DNA of 64,000 nucleotides from positions 1,426,001 through 1,490,000 of the forward strand of contig NZ_JBGFSP010000003.1 of NCBI RefSeq assembly GCF_041227145.1, in the 5' to 3' direction. Position numbers and translations under genes: made by a program. The notes below the pieces were generated by a model. It worked only from the letters and a program-made list of their open reading frames with translations. It searched no databases and was not told the origin of the DNA. Below are positions 7,798 through 17,446 of the stretch, in pieces; the first letter of the stretch is position 1; each line of letters begins with the position of its first letter. This DNA comes from Bacteroides sp. AN502(2024) (GTDB lineage: Bacteria > Bacteroidota > Bacteroidia > Bacteroidales > Bacteroidaceae).

Positions 7798-9852
7798 TTA
7801 TTCTCTTGTATTCGGGAACGCAGAGATTCTCAACCGTGCTGCACCCATAGGGATCAATGTTATTTCTTCTTTATCACCTTTCACTGCATCTTCTTCCGGC
7901 AATACGCCACACAGTCCGGTTTCATCTATTTTCCATTCAGGTACCGGACGACCGATAGCTTTTACTTCTAAAGGTACACTGGCTACTGTGAAAGGATAGT
8001 TGTCAGCCGGCCAGGATTTACGGATTACCTTGAATTTCTTCAAAGGTTCTTTCTTATCCAATACCAATGAATAATTCCAGGGGCTATCCGGATAGATTTC
8101 AGTAGTAGGCCATTTCTGGGGATCAGCGCCTTTCTGCCATTTAGAATCACCGATAGCAGTCTCGCGGCTGTCTTTCTCTACATATTTCTCTGCAATCTTG
8201 AGAGACAAAGTGAGGGGGCCATAATCTACGCTTACGCTATTTTTATTAACCTGCCAGGTACGCATAGACAAAGACATCGGTAACGTCAGTTCCACGCGGT
8301 CTCCATTCGCCCATTCCCGATGAAGGCAAAGGTATTTTCCCGCTACAGGAGCTACATTTACCTTCTTACCATTCACGCGCACTTCTGCTCCTTTTGTCCA
8401 TGAAGGAATTCGGAGATAGAACGGGAAAGTGACCTTTTCACCGGTAGAAACAGAGAAGGCAATGCTTTCCTCAAAAGGATAATTCGTCTCCTCGTGGAGA
8501 GTGATTTCCTTTCCGTCGCCCACCTTTACTGTAGCTTTACAAGCTGCATAAATAGCTGTAGCCACTCCGTTGTCGGGAGTTGCCAATACCAGATGTTCGG
8601 TAAAGTAAGGCCAGCCTTGTGCATGATTATGCTGGCAACAACGGCTGCTGAAAGGATTCATCGAAAGAAACGGGCCACGATTGTCAATGCCCGGATGATG
8701 ATTCTTCGAATCACTGATGGCATGATTCGGGCAAGTGATATAGCGCAATGCTTTAAAGTCCGGCATCACGGCAGCAGGATAAGAGTTGAATGCTACTTCT
8801 TCACAATGTTCAGCCCACATAGGATCTCCCGTCATACAAAGCATGATTTCATCGGAAGCCATCTGTTCAACCAGTCCGCAGGTTTCTACTCCCTGGCGGG
8901 GATCGATGTATCCCAAACGGGCATTCTCATCCGCACCGAACATACCTCCGGGAACCTGACCAAAAGTACGCCGTATCAGATGATGGACATTATAAGAGGC
9001 TTTCAGCATCGCAGAATCTCCGGTCTGCATATAATAAGTGGCAGGTTCACGAAAACATTGGGCGATATTGACATTGTGCCAGTTAGGTAAGGAGGTCGAT
9101 TTCGTCCAATCGGCTGTGTTGCGGTGAATCTTCTCGGCCAGTTCGAGCAGAAAAGCATCTCCGGTATGGTTGTAAAGCCAGTAGATACTGATGATGTTAT
9201 CACCGCCACGGCTTTTTTCCCAATAATCTTCCAAAAGCTGGTCATCGGGAACGGTCATCTGCCATTTAAAGTAATTTGTCATCAGGTCAATGACACGCTG
9301 ATCTTGAGAATACTCATAATAAGATTGCAGACACCATAGCATAATCATTTGTGCCCAAAGTTCACGTTTGCCGTTACGTTCATTGACCGGACCGAAATAT
9401 CCATCCGGCTGACGACTGGCAAATACGCCTTCAATCCAATATTTGGTTTCTTCAATCATCTTCGGGTCATTCAGGATATATGCCAAATTACCATACCCTT
9501 TGAGCCAGTAAGGAACTTCTTCCCAACCGTGGTCTCCCCCAGTCGTCAACCAGGCATTATTATCTTTTTCCAGCCAGGCGCTGATCTCTCCCAAGTGTCC
9601 GGTCAGACCGTCACGTTGCAACTCCAGATACTTCTTCACCCAACCTTCAGGCTGAATACTACCTATCGGCAACTTTATAAAATTCAACGGACGAAGCGGA
9701 GCGCGATATCCGATATAATTGGTATTAATGGACTGTATGTCCGGTCGATCCACTACCGTCACCGTACCACTAGGGGAAGCAGACGCACAAGCTGTAACCG
9801 CCACTCCAAGCACTATTGACACAAAAAGTTCTTTCGTTTTATTTTTTTTCAT
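7798..9852 (-). CDS. GH127 family beta-L-arabinofuranosidase-like lipoprotein
   Basis: About 684 residues. Met 9852 is chosen because it gives a signal peptide with lipobox VTAC; the longer frame starts with unlikely residues. The barrel begins PLNFIKLPIGSIQPEGWVKKYLELQRDGLTGHL, abbreviated here by its ends PLNF and LTGHL, characteristic of the former DUF1680 family. The zinc-thiolate motifs are present: Glu-Thr-Cys (ETCGLVEQ) and the adjacent cysteine pair in SSRCCQHNHAQGW, equivalent to the catalytic and zinc-binding cysteines of GH127. A C-terminal beta-sandwich follows. Beta-L-arabinofuranose is the known substrate of the family, which is odd beside yeast-type mannan enzymes and may mean the target glycan also carries arabinose. 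Confidence 0.8.
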   Translation of the reverse strand: MKKNKTKELFVSIVLGVAVTACASASPSGTVTVVDRPDIQSINTNYIGYRAPLRPLNFIKLPIGSIQPEGWVKKYLELQRDGLTGHLGEISAWLEKDNNAWLTTGGDHGWEEVPYWLKGYGNLAYILNDPKMIEETKYWIEGVFASRQPDGYFGPVNERNGKRELWAQMIMLWCLQSYYEYSQDQRVIDLMTNYFKWQMTVPDDQLLEDYWEKSRGGDNIISIYWLYNHTGDAFLLELAEKIHRNTADWTKSTSLPNWHNVNIAQCFREPATYYMQTGDSAMLKASYNVHHLIRRTFGQVPGGMFGADENARLGYIDPRQGVETCGLVEQMASDEIMLCMTGDPMWAEHCEEVAFNSYPAAVMPDFKALRYITCPNHAISDSKNHHPGIDNRGPFLSMNPFSSRCCQHNHAQGWPYFTEHLVLATPDNGVATAIYAACKATVKVGDGKEITLHEETNYPFEESIAFSVSTGEKVTFPFYLRIPSWTKGAEVRVNGKKVNVAPVAGKYLCLHREWANGDRVELTLPMSLSMRTWQVNKNSVSVDYGPLTLSLKIAEKYVEKDSRETAIGDSKWQKGADPQKWPTTEIYPDSPWNYSLVLDKKEPLKKFKVIRKSWPADNYPFTVASVPLEVKAIGRPVPEWKIDETGLCGVLPEEDAVKGDKEEITLIPMGAARLRISAFPNTRE

Positions 9853-9994
9853 TCCATCCATTTTACAGATTCCGAAAATCATCCTAATTTTGCTGCAAGT
9901 CCTATTGATGACCAATGAGCTAAACTAAAATCAAAGAACGGATAATCTCTGATTAGACAACCCGTTCTTCAATAGCATGAACTTACTTTATTAC

Positions 9995-11125
9995 CTATTT
10001 ATCTACAGAGAATTTGAAAACACATTGGCTTGTATACTTCTCGCCCGGACGAAGTACAGCCGACGGCCATTCCAGCTTGTTCGGTGTATCCGGATATTTC
10101 TGCGTCTCAAGACATACGGAAGCACGCTGGTTGTAAGTAATGCCTTTTTTCCCTTTTAGTGAACCATCGAGGAAGTTGCCCGCATATACCTGAATCCCAG
10201 GTTCGTTGGTATAAACATCAAGTACGATACCAGTCTTCGGTGATTTCAAAGAAGCACATTTACGGGTTACATCGCCTTTCGTGTTCAATACCCAGTTGTG
10301 ATCGTAACCGTTACCATTTTTCAGTTGTACAAAATCATAATTGTTAATACGTTCGCCTACCGGAGTCGGTGTACGGAAATCCATCGGAGTTCCTTCTACC
10401 GGAACGATCTCGCCAGTCGTCATAAAGGTGCTGTCTACCGGAGTATAGTAGTCCGCATCCACCATCAACAAATGATCGGAATTGTTGCCGGCATCCCCTT
10501 CAAGGTTGAAATAGGAATGATTGGTCATATTTACAATCGTCGGTTTGTCTGTTTCCGCTTCGTATTGAATATCGATGGCGTTATCGTCTGTCAGTTTCAT
10601 CAACACTTTACAGGTGATGTTTCCCGGAAAACCTTCTTCACCGTCTTCTGCGCGGTAAGTCAACCGCAATTCCTGCGGATTCAACAATTCTGCATCAAAC
10701 ACCCGATATTGGAATCCTTTCGGTCCACCGTGCAGACAATGGCCGTAATTATTGCGGGGAAGCTGATATTCTACACCATCCAATGTGAACTGCCCCTGAT
10801 TGATGCGATTGGCATACCGTCCGATAGTAGCACCGAAATCCGAAGGTTTGCTGATATAATCCTGAATAGAATCGAAACCGAGAACAACATCACGCATTTG
10901 TCCGTCTTTGTCGGGAACCATCACTGAAACAATACGTCCACCGAAGTTCGTGATACAAACTTCCATGTTGTTCTTGTTACGCAGAGTGAATAAATCAGTC
11001 TTCTTTCCATTTATTTCTGTTTGGAATTTGCTCTGTAATAAACCGGAATCTGTGGCCTTTTCAGCTTTCGGAGTACAAGCTGCCATTAAAAGGGCGGCAA
11101 CTGCCCATACACATAACTTTTTCAT
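9995..11125 (-). CDS. Aldose 1-epimerase (galactose mutarotase family), lipoprotein
   Basis: A 376-residue protein with lipobox LMAAC and a GalM-type fold. Recognisable elements are the substrate-binding NHSYFNLEG, the His of YDHNWVLN and the catalytic Glu of CLETQKYPDTPN. It interconverts alpha and beta anomers of hexoses such as those released by neighbouring mannosidases. The signal peptide places it in the periplasm or outer membrane rather than the cytoplasm. It lies 16 bp after the GH125 gene, in the same operon. Confidence 0.85.
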   Translation of the reverse strand: MKKLCVWAVAALLMAACTPKAEKATDSGLLQSKFQTEINGKKTDLFTLRNKNNMEVCITNFGGRIVSVMVPDKDGQMRDVVLGFDSIQDYISKPSDFGATIGRYANRINQGQFTLDGVEYQLPRNNYGHCLHGGPKGFQYRVFDAELLNPQELRLTYRAEDGEEGFPGNITCKVLMKLTDDNAIDIQYEAETDKPTIVNMTNHSYFNLEGDAGNNSDHLLMVDADYYTPVDSTFMTTGEIVPVEGTPMDFRTPTPVGERINNYDFVQLKNGNGYDHNWVLNTKGDVTRKCASLKSPKTGIVLDVYTNEPGIQVYAGNFLDGSLKGKKGITYNQRASVCLETQKYPDTPNKLEWPSAVLRPGEKYTSQCVFKFSVDK

Positions 11126-11141
11126 GATACATTTTTTTAGA

Positions 11142-12605
11142 TTACTGTATACTATTCAATAGATCTACCTTTCCTTCATTAATCAACTTCAAAATCAACT
11201 CACCGAAAAGAGTGTTCTGCCAAGCAAACCATGCACGGGTAAATTTCTTCGGATTATCCTTATGAAAAGATTCGTGCATAAAACCGGTACCGGCATCTGT
11301 GTCCATCAACATCTTGATACATGTCTTGATTTCGGCATCATTCTGACTTGTAAAGGCTTTCATCATAATACTCATCGGCCACACCATATCATAACCGATA
11401 TGCGGTCCGCCAATTCCTTCGCCTGCCTTGCCTTTGAAGAAATAAGGATTGTCCTCACTCCATACAAAACGGCGGGTATTCTGATAAATCGGATCATTTA
11501 CATTCACATCACCCAGATAAGGCATTGCAAGCAGACTCGGCACATTGGCATCGTCCATCAGATGATGATTTCCAAAACCATCGACCTCGAATGCATAGAT
11601 TTTACCATATTTAGGATGATTATACACCGCATATTTCTTTAAAGCTGTTTCCACCTCCTGCGCCAAGTCCTTACATTCTTTAGACAAGACCGTCCTCTTG
11701 TTTACCTTCTCCAGGATTTCGGCAGCCTTACGCAAGGAGGATACGGCAAAGAAATTGGAAGGAACCAGGAATTGAAGAGTGGTGGCATCGTCCGAAGGAC
11801 GGAAGCTGGAAACAATCAAACCGACAGGTTTCACCGGTGCTCCCAGACCGTCATTGCTCACAGTATCCAGTGCACGTTCTGTTTTACGCTGGAATTTATA
11901 AGGGCCTACTCCTTCTTTGCGTTGCTGTTCCTTGAAGGTTTTCAGTACGTTAGTGATTGCCTGAATCCATTCTTCGGTGAATATGCTTGCATCTCCGGTA
12001 GTCTTCCAGTAGTGGTAAGCCAGACGCAACGGATAACACAGGGAGTCGATCTCCCATTTGCGTTCGTGCAATTCCGGTTTCATATCCGTAAGGTCGCTCA
12101 TCCAGTGACCGTTAGGAATGGCACCGTCATTAAACGCATTTGCATACGGGTCGATATTGATACATTTGAACTGGCGGAGGATCACTCCTGCCAGCATTTC
12201 TTTCAGTTCGGGGTCCGAATTAGCCAGTTGCACGTAAGGCCATACCTGTGCACCGGAGTCACGTAGCCACATGGCATGAATATCTCCCGTATACACGAAC
12301 GTATCCGGTTTGCCATCACTTCCCTTACGGAAATGTACGGTGGTATCCAGTGTATTCGGGAAACAGTTGGTAAACATCCATGCCAGCTTCGCATTTTTCA
12401 AAAGCTTCTGTACACGGAGAATCTCCTTCTCTACCGCATTGGAACGGAACAGGCGGTTAGATATTTCCGGACGATTATCTTTCTGAATAGCATCCGTCAG
12501 ACATACATACATTTCCGTCATACGGTTAGAGGCTTGTAACTGGCCGCCGCAGAGCAGCATACCTGCCAGCATACCTGCGCTGATATATTTAATTTGTTTC
12601 TTCAT
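11142..12605 (-). CDS. GH125 exo-alpha-1,6-mannosidase
   Basis: A 487-residue exported enzyme of the former DUF1237 family. The (alpha/alpha)6 barrel motifs YTGDIHAMWLRDSGAQ, GIGGPHIGYDMVWPM and DAGTGFMHESFHKDNP are typical of GH125. The family removes alpha-1,6-linked mannose with inversion and without metal. In Bacteroides mannan loci it trims the alpha-1,6 backbone after side chains are removed. Two bases separate it from the GH92 gene, indicating a single transcript. Confidence 0.9.
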   Translation of the reverse strand: MKKQIKYISAGMLAGMLLCGGQLQASNRMTEMYVCLTDAIQKDNRPEISNRLFRSNAVEKEILRVQKLLKNAKLAWMFTNCFPNTLDTTVHFRKGSDGKPDTFVYTGDIHAMWLRDSGAQVWPYVQLANSDPELKEMLAGVILRQFKCINIDPYANAFNDGAIPNGHWMSDLTDMKPELHERKWEIDSLCYPLRLAYHYWKTTGDASIFTEEWIQAITNVLKTFKEQQRKEGVGPYKFQRKTERALDTVSNDGLGAPVKPVGLIVSSFRPSDDATTLQFLVPSNFFAVSSLRKAAEILEKVNKRTVLSKECKDLAQEVETALKKYAVYNHPKYGKIYAFEVDGFGNHHLMDDANVPSLLAMPYLGDVNVNDPIYQNTRRFVWSEDNPYFFKGKAGEGIGGPHIGYDMVWPMSIMMKAFTSQNDAEIKTCIKMLMDTDAGTGFMHESFHKDNPKKFTRAWFAWQNTLFGELILKLINEGKVDLLNSIQ

Positions 12606-12607
12606 GA

Positions 12608-14899
12608 TTACTTCTTCTTTTTTAGTTCGTTAGAGAAAGAATAAGGGAAATCGGTTTCTTTTGTACCACGTTGCAGGTTGGGCTTTGTGTCCATCTTGAA
12701 AGAAATGCTAGCGCCATTCAGCAGGTCCTGATGAGTCAGGTAGTTTTTGGAATATTCTTTGCCGTTCAATGTCATCGATGAAATGTAACGCTTACTGTCT
12801 TCATTATTCGGAGCTGAGATAGTCACCTTCTTTCCGTTTTCCAGATGTAGCTTCATCTCCTTGAAGTAAGGAGTACCCAAAACATATTCATCCGTACCCG
12901 GACATACCGGATAGAATCCCATAGCAGAGAATACATACCAGGCGGAAGTCTGACCGTTGTCCTCGTCACCGCAATAACCGTCGGGAGCAGGAGTATAGAG
13001 CTTGTCCATCACTTCACGAATCCAGTGTTGTGCTTTCCAGGGTTGGCCGGAATAGTTGTACATATAAAGCATGTGCTGAATCGGTTGGTTGCCGTGTGCA
13101 TAGTTACCCATATTCATAATCTGCATTTCACGGATTTCATGAATAACACCGCCATAATAGCTGTCATCAAAGATGGGAGGCAGAATAAATACAGAGTCCA
13201 TCATCTGATTGAAGCCTTCTTTACCACCCATCAGTTCGATCAGACCTTGAGGATCGTGGAATACCGACCAGGTATAATGCCAGCTGTTACCTTCCGTAAA
13301 AGCGTCCCCCCATTTCAATGGATTAAACGGAGACTGGAACGTGCCGTCTTCATTCTTACCACGCATCAGTTTGTGCTCGGGGTCATACAAATTCTTATAA
13401 TTCATCGCTCTCTTTGCGAAGATTTCAATCTCTTTTTTCGGCTTCTTTAAGGCTTTGCCGAGTTGATAGATACACCAGTCATCATAAGCATATTCCAGTG
13501 TACGAGCTGCATTCTCGTTAATACCTACATTATAAGGTACGTATCCCAGTTTGTTGTAATATTCATATCCCAGACGTCCGGTAGAACGAACGTTCGGATG
13601 CACTGCATTCGCTCCATGCTTCACAGCCTCCCACAACGTCTCGATATCGTATCCTCTCAATCCTTTCAGGTAAGCATCGGTAACGATGGACGCTGAGTTA
13701 TTTCCAACCATGCAACCTCTATGACCGGGGCTTGCCCATTCCGGCAGGAATCCGCTCTCTTTATAAGTGTTCACCAATCCTTCCTGCATCTTTGCGTTCA
13801 TGGATGGATACATCAGATTAAGGAATGGAAAAAGACAACGGAACGTATCCCAGAAACCGGTATCGGTAAACATATATCCCGGAAGCACTTCACCGTTATA
13901 AGGGCTGTAGTGCATCACGTCTCCTTTGGCATCTATTTCATAGAAGCTCCTGGGGAACAATACCGAACGATACAGGCAGGAGTAGAATGTACGCAAATGG
14001 TCGATATCATTGTCTTTCACTTCGATACGTCCCAAAACATCGTTCCACACCTTGCGTCCTTTTGCCGCAATCTGTTCAAAGCTGTCCGTACCCAGCTCTT
14101 TCAGGTTCAGTTCGGCCTGTTCAGGGCTGATAAAAGAAGAAGCTACACGCACATTTACCTGTTCGCCCTTGCGCGTTTTGAAACCAATCAGTGCACCGGC
14201 ATGGTTATCTGTCGCTTCCAGTCTATTGGTATCAATCACCCCGCTGGCTACGGAAGCCGTATAAGTAAACGGTTTGTCGAATACCAGTACAAAGTAGTTT
14301 TTAAAGTTTGCAGGAACACCACCGCTGTTTTTAGTGGTATAACCGATAATCTTGTTCTCCGAAGGGATCACCTTCACAAACGAACCTTTGTCGAAGGCAT
14401 CCACTACTATGTAAGAGTGGTCGTTTTCGGGAAAAGTGAAACGGAAAACTGCCGCTCTCTCTGTCGGAGCAATTTCGGTCATAACGTCATGATCGGCAAG
14501 ATATACTTTATAATAATAAGGGGTAGCCGTTTCAGCTTTGTGAGAGAACCAGCTGGCACGCTGATCCTGATCGAATACCGCCTTGCCGGTGACCGGCATA
14601 ATAGCAAATTGACCGTAATCATTGATCCAGGGACTTGGCTGATGGGTTTGTTTGAATCCTCTGATCTTGTCAGCGTCATACGTATACGCCCATCCATCGC
14701 CCATTTTACCTGTCTGCGGAACCCAAAAATTCATTCCCCAGGGGAGGGCAATAGCGGGGTAAGTATTTCCGGTAGATAATGCGTGCTTTGACTGCGTACC
14801 AACCAGCGGACTAACATAGTCCACCGGTCCGGTAATTGTTTTTGCAGTCATACTCCATGCACTAAATAACGTAAAAGCGAATAGAGCTAGTTTCTTCAT
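12608..14899 (-). CDS. GH92 exo-alpha-mannosidase
   Basis: A 763-residue exported enzyme (signal peptide ending around residue 19). The N-terminal beta-sandwich begins DYVSPLVGTQ, and the barrel has EGNSWHYTW with the likely catalytic acid Glu536 and GDEDNGQTSAW with the likely base pair Asp645 and Asp647. GH92 enzymes are calcium-dependent inverting mannosidases. At residues 603-609 the sequence is GNQPIQH, whereas alpha-1,2-specific members as I recall them have a His-Glu pair there. The bond cleaved may therefore be alpha-1,3, alpha-1,4 or alpha-1,6 rather than alpha-1,2. Confidence 0.9.
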   Translation of the reverse strand: MKKLALFAFTLFSAWSMTAKTITGPVDYVSPLVGTQSKHALSTGNTYPAIALPWGMNFWVPQTGKMGDGWAYTYDADKIRGFKQTHQPSPWINDYGQFAIMPVTGKAVFDQDQRASWFSHKAETATPYYYKVYLADHDVMTEIAPTERAAVFRFTFPENDHSYIVVDAFDKGSFVKVIPSENKIIGYTTKNSGGVPANFKNYFVLVFDKPFTYTASVASGVIDTNRLEATDNHAGALIGFKTRKGEQVNVRVASSFISPEQAELNLKELGTDSFEQIAAKGRKVWNDVLGRIEVKDNDIDHLRTFYSCLYRSVLFPRSFYEIDAKGDVMHYSPYNGEVLPGYMFTDTGFWDTFRCLFPFLNLMYPSMNAKMQEGLVNTYKESGFLPEWASPGHRGCMVGNNSASIVTDAYLKGLRGYDIETLWEAVKHGANAVHPNVRSTGRLGYEYYNKLGYVPYNVGINENAARTLEYAYDDWCIYQLGKALKKPKKEIEIFAKRAMNYKNLYDPEHKLMRGKNEDGTFQSPFNPLKWGDAFTEGNSWHYTWSVFHDPQGLIELMGGKEGFNQMMDSVFILPPIFDDSYYGGVIHEIREMQIMNMGNYAHGNQPIQHMLYMYNYSGQPWKAQHWIREVMDKLYTPAPDGYCGDEDNGQTSAWYVFSAMGFYPVCPGTDEYVLGTPYFKEMKLHLENGKKVTISAPNNEDSKRYISSMTLNGKEYSKNYLTHQDLLNGASISFKMDTKPNLQRGTKETDFPYSFSNELKKKK

Positions 14900-14911
14900 G
14901 ATATTCTTGTT

Positions 14912-17389
14912 TTATTTAGTAAGTTTTCCTTCAAGCATCTTGATAAAATATCCACCTACAACGGAACGTGCCTGAAAACCTCTTTGATTCGGTTCATCTG
15001 TAAATACCCAATCGGACATCGGAACACGGTTAGGTGTCACATTCATAAACAGATATACCGGTTCGACGAATTTCTCAAAGGTAGCCTTATCATTTGCCAA
15101 TGTAGCTGTCCACATGATCCAGTCGGTTTTTGTGTATGTTTCACGATTATCCAACGGAAGACCATATTTATTTTGCTTCGAAAGATAGTAAGCTATTTCC
15201 GTTTCTGCAACATTTTTAGGGAAGATTTGCAGATTCAACAGTTTATCCCACACCAAGTTGTACTTCTGACTCCATGTTCCCGGCTTGTCAAATGTCAGAC
15301 GATAGTGGTCACCATCATCTGCCATCTTCACCCACTCGGCAGCCATTTCTTTCGCTTTCTGTGTGTACTTCTCAGCCACCTCTTTCTTGCCCAACATATC
15401 TGCCAGATAACCGTATGAAGCGACACCCATGATCGCTTTGATAGAAAGGTTTGCATTGTGTGCAAAGTGACCTGCAAAATCATCGGTACAAAGTTGGTTA
15501 GCCGGATCAAGTCCGTTCTCTACCAGATAGTCTGTCCATGTGGTCAAGGATTCCCAATGCTTCTGTGCGTAATCAGCATTGCCTTCCATCTTTGCAATGG
15601 CAGCTGCCAGCACTACCATATTACCCGACTCCTCTACCGGCATATCACCGCCATAGGTCTGACCGTTAGCCAATGGATAAGTACCGACATCGTGTGCAGC
15701 AAATGGTTTCGCCCATTTTCCGCTTTCGCTATAATAGAAGATATGATTCATAGTAGCCTTTACCAATTCCGGATTGTAGTACAAAAGCAACGGAGCTCCC
15801 GGATAAGTCAGGTCGACTGTTCCGATGGAACCATTACTGAAATTCTCCTTAGAAAGAAATACTAAGTCACCGTTCGGAGCCTGTACCAATTTATGTGCAG
15901 CCAATGCCTGACGATAAGCCAATGCACAAAGTTCGGCATATTTGCGTCCACCGGCAGCAGTAGCTTGTGCCATCAGATTCTTGTCAAAAGCAGCACTATT
16001 CTTCATTTGTGTCTTGTATTCTTTCTCTGCTTTCTGGAATTGGGCAACAATCGTTTCATTGCCCTCACGGTTCCAGTAAGGACGCAGGTTATCACCAAAG
16101 TATTGAATGGAATAAATATCATCATATCCAATCAACAGGTGACCATCAGCTTTTTGTATTTCGCCCAATGAACGGACTAAAGCCAGTTTGTCATAACCGT
16201 TTGTGGCAGAAGCTTCTAACTTGTTATCAATAAAGCTCTTACGAAGTTCTCTGCCGCCACCGATCGCATAAGTACTGCTTTCCTTCTCAGCAGCCAGATA
16301 AAAATGTCCCCAGTCAATACGAACATCGTCACCCTTTTTCTTCAGAATATCCTGATTGCGGCTTCCGGTACGAAGGAATAACAAATCACCGTCAGTAAAG
16401 CTATCAGCAACAGATTCCTGGTGAGGTTGGTCAATTGCCCATTGCGGAGATGCCTCGAAATACAACTCAACCTGATGCTTCTGACCATCGTTGGAAGCTA
16501 CTTCATAAGAAATGTAGTTAACCGGACGTGACAACAAGTCCAGATTATCCATAAACATAGGAGCGGTAAATGTAAGTTTCAAATCTACCGGACCGCAAGT
16601 AAAGGTATAATAGGTCTGCATGGGTTGTACATCTACAGAAGTTTGTTGTGCTGTTTGATGGAAAAAACGATAACCATCCAATTCTACCAGTAATCCGAAA
16701 TCCAGCAGTCCGTTTCCTACCCGGTTATGACAATAACCTGCAATCAGATTTTCACCCGGTTTCAAAGATGCCACCACTTCTTCAGACAATTTCACCCATT
16801 CGTTCTTTTTACAAGCATTACCCGTATCTACAACCTTAATACCGTTGATATAGATAATAGCATCATCGTCATGAGAGAATTCCAAGTATACATTCTTTCC
16901 TGTCAAATCTTCCTGAATATCAGCTACCCGGCGTACCCAGATAAATTCTTCACCCCATTGAGTCTTGGCAGTATGTTCATTCTCCATTGTCCCGAAAGCA
17001 GCTTCGCCTTCTTTCCAGGCTTTATCATTGAATCCAACATTCTGCCATCCGTCAGCAGGCTGTTCAGTGGTATACTTTCCCGTCCAGTTACCTTGTTCGG
17101 ATGTTTTCACCAAAGGTCTTAGTTCCAGCTCTTCCGTTCCCATGAAACGGTAGTTTTGTCCGTCTACTTTCGCAACTCCAAGCAAAGGAAAGTCCTTGCC
17201 CGTCCAATGTTTCACAGAGCTGTCATACAGATTGTCAGTAGTAGACCATGCACTAGTGTAAGGGTCAATCGTCACCAGTGGGTATGCCGGAGCACGTAAT
17301 TCATTCTTCTCGTGCTGCTCTATCCGATTCTCACAGCTACAAAAAACAAAAGCTGTTCCCAGCAACAGCATCATCAGTTGTTGTTTCAT
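14912..17389 (-). CDS. DUF4965/glutaminase A-like lipoprotein with inserted beta-sandwich
   Basis: An 825-residue lipoprotein (lipobox FVFCSC). It shows the architecture of DUF4964, DUF5127, DUF4965 and DUF1793-type proteins often annotated as glutaminase A. The opening APAYPLVTIDPYTSAWSTTDNLYD and the late ESGNMVVLAAAIAKMEGN and NLSIKAIMGVASYGYLADMLGK segments are typical. Residues 95-240 look like an inserted galactose-binding-like beta-sandwich (NVYLEFSHDDDAIIYINGI). The late helical segments resemble a glycoside hydrolase barrel. Placed between GH76 and GH92 in a mannan locus, a carbohydrate-active role seems more likely than glutamine hydrolysis (inference). Confidence 0.75.
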   Translation of the reverse strand: MKQQLMMLLLGTAFVFCSCENRIEQHEKNELRAPAYPLVTIDPYTSAWSTTDNLYDSSVKHWTGKDFPLLGVAKVDGQNYRFMGTEELELRPLVKTSEQGNWTGKYTTEQPADGWQNVGFNDKAWKEGEAAFGTMENEHTAKTQWGEEFIWVRRVADIQEDLTGKNVYLEFSHDDDAIIYINGIKVVDTGNACKKNEWVKLSEEVVASLKPGENLIAGYCHNRVGNGLLDFGLLVELDGYRFFHQTAQQTSVDVQPMQTYYTFTCGPVDLKLTFTAPMFMDNLDLLSRPVNYISYEVASNDGQKHQVELYFEASPQWAIDQPHQESVADSFTDGDLLFLRTGSRNQDILKKKGDDVRIDWGHFYLAAEKESSTYAIGGGRELRKSFIDNKLEASATNGYDKLALVRSLGEIQKADGHLLIGYDDIYSIQYFGDNLRPYWNREGNETIVAQFQKAEKEYKTQMKNSAAFDKNLMAQATAAGGRKYAELCALAYRQALAAHKLVQAPNGDLVFLSKENFSNGSIGTVDLTYPGAPLLLYYNPELVKATMNHIFYYSESGKWAKPFAAHDVGTYPLANGQTYGGDMPVEESGNMVVLAAAIAKMEGNADYAQKHWESLTTWTDYLVENGLDPANQLCTDDFAGHFAHNANLSIKAIMGVASYGYLADMLGKKEVAEKYTQKAKEMAAEWVKMADDGDHYRLTFDKPGTWSQKYNLVWDKLLNLQIFPKNVAETEIAYYLSKQNKYGLPLDNRETYTKTDWIMWTATLANDKATFEKFVEPVYLFMNVTPNRVPMSDWVFTDEPNQRGFQARSVVGGYFIKMLEGKLTK

Positions 17390-17446
17390 AATTTAAATCA
17401 CCTGTTTTATTTAATCTATGTTTACGCAAATTTCGTCATTTTCGAT

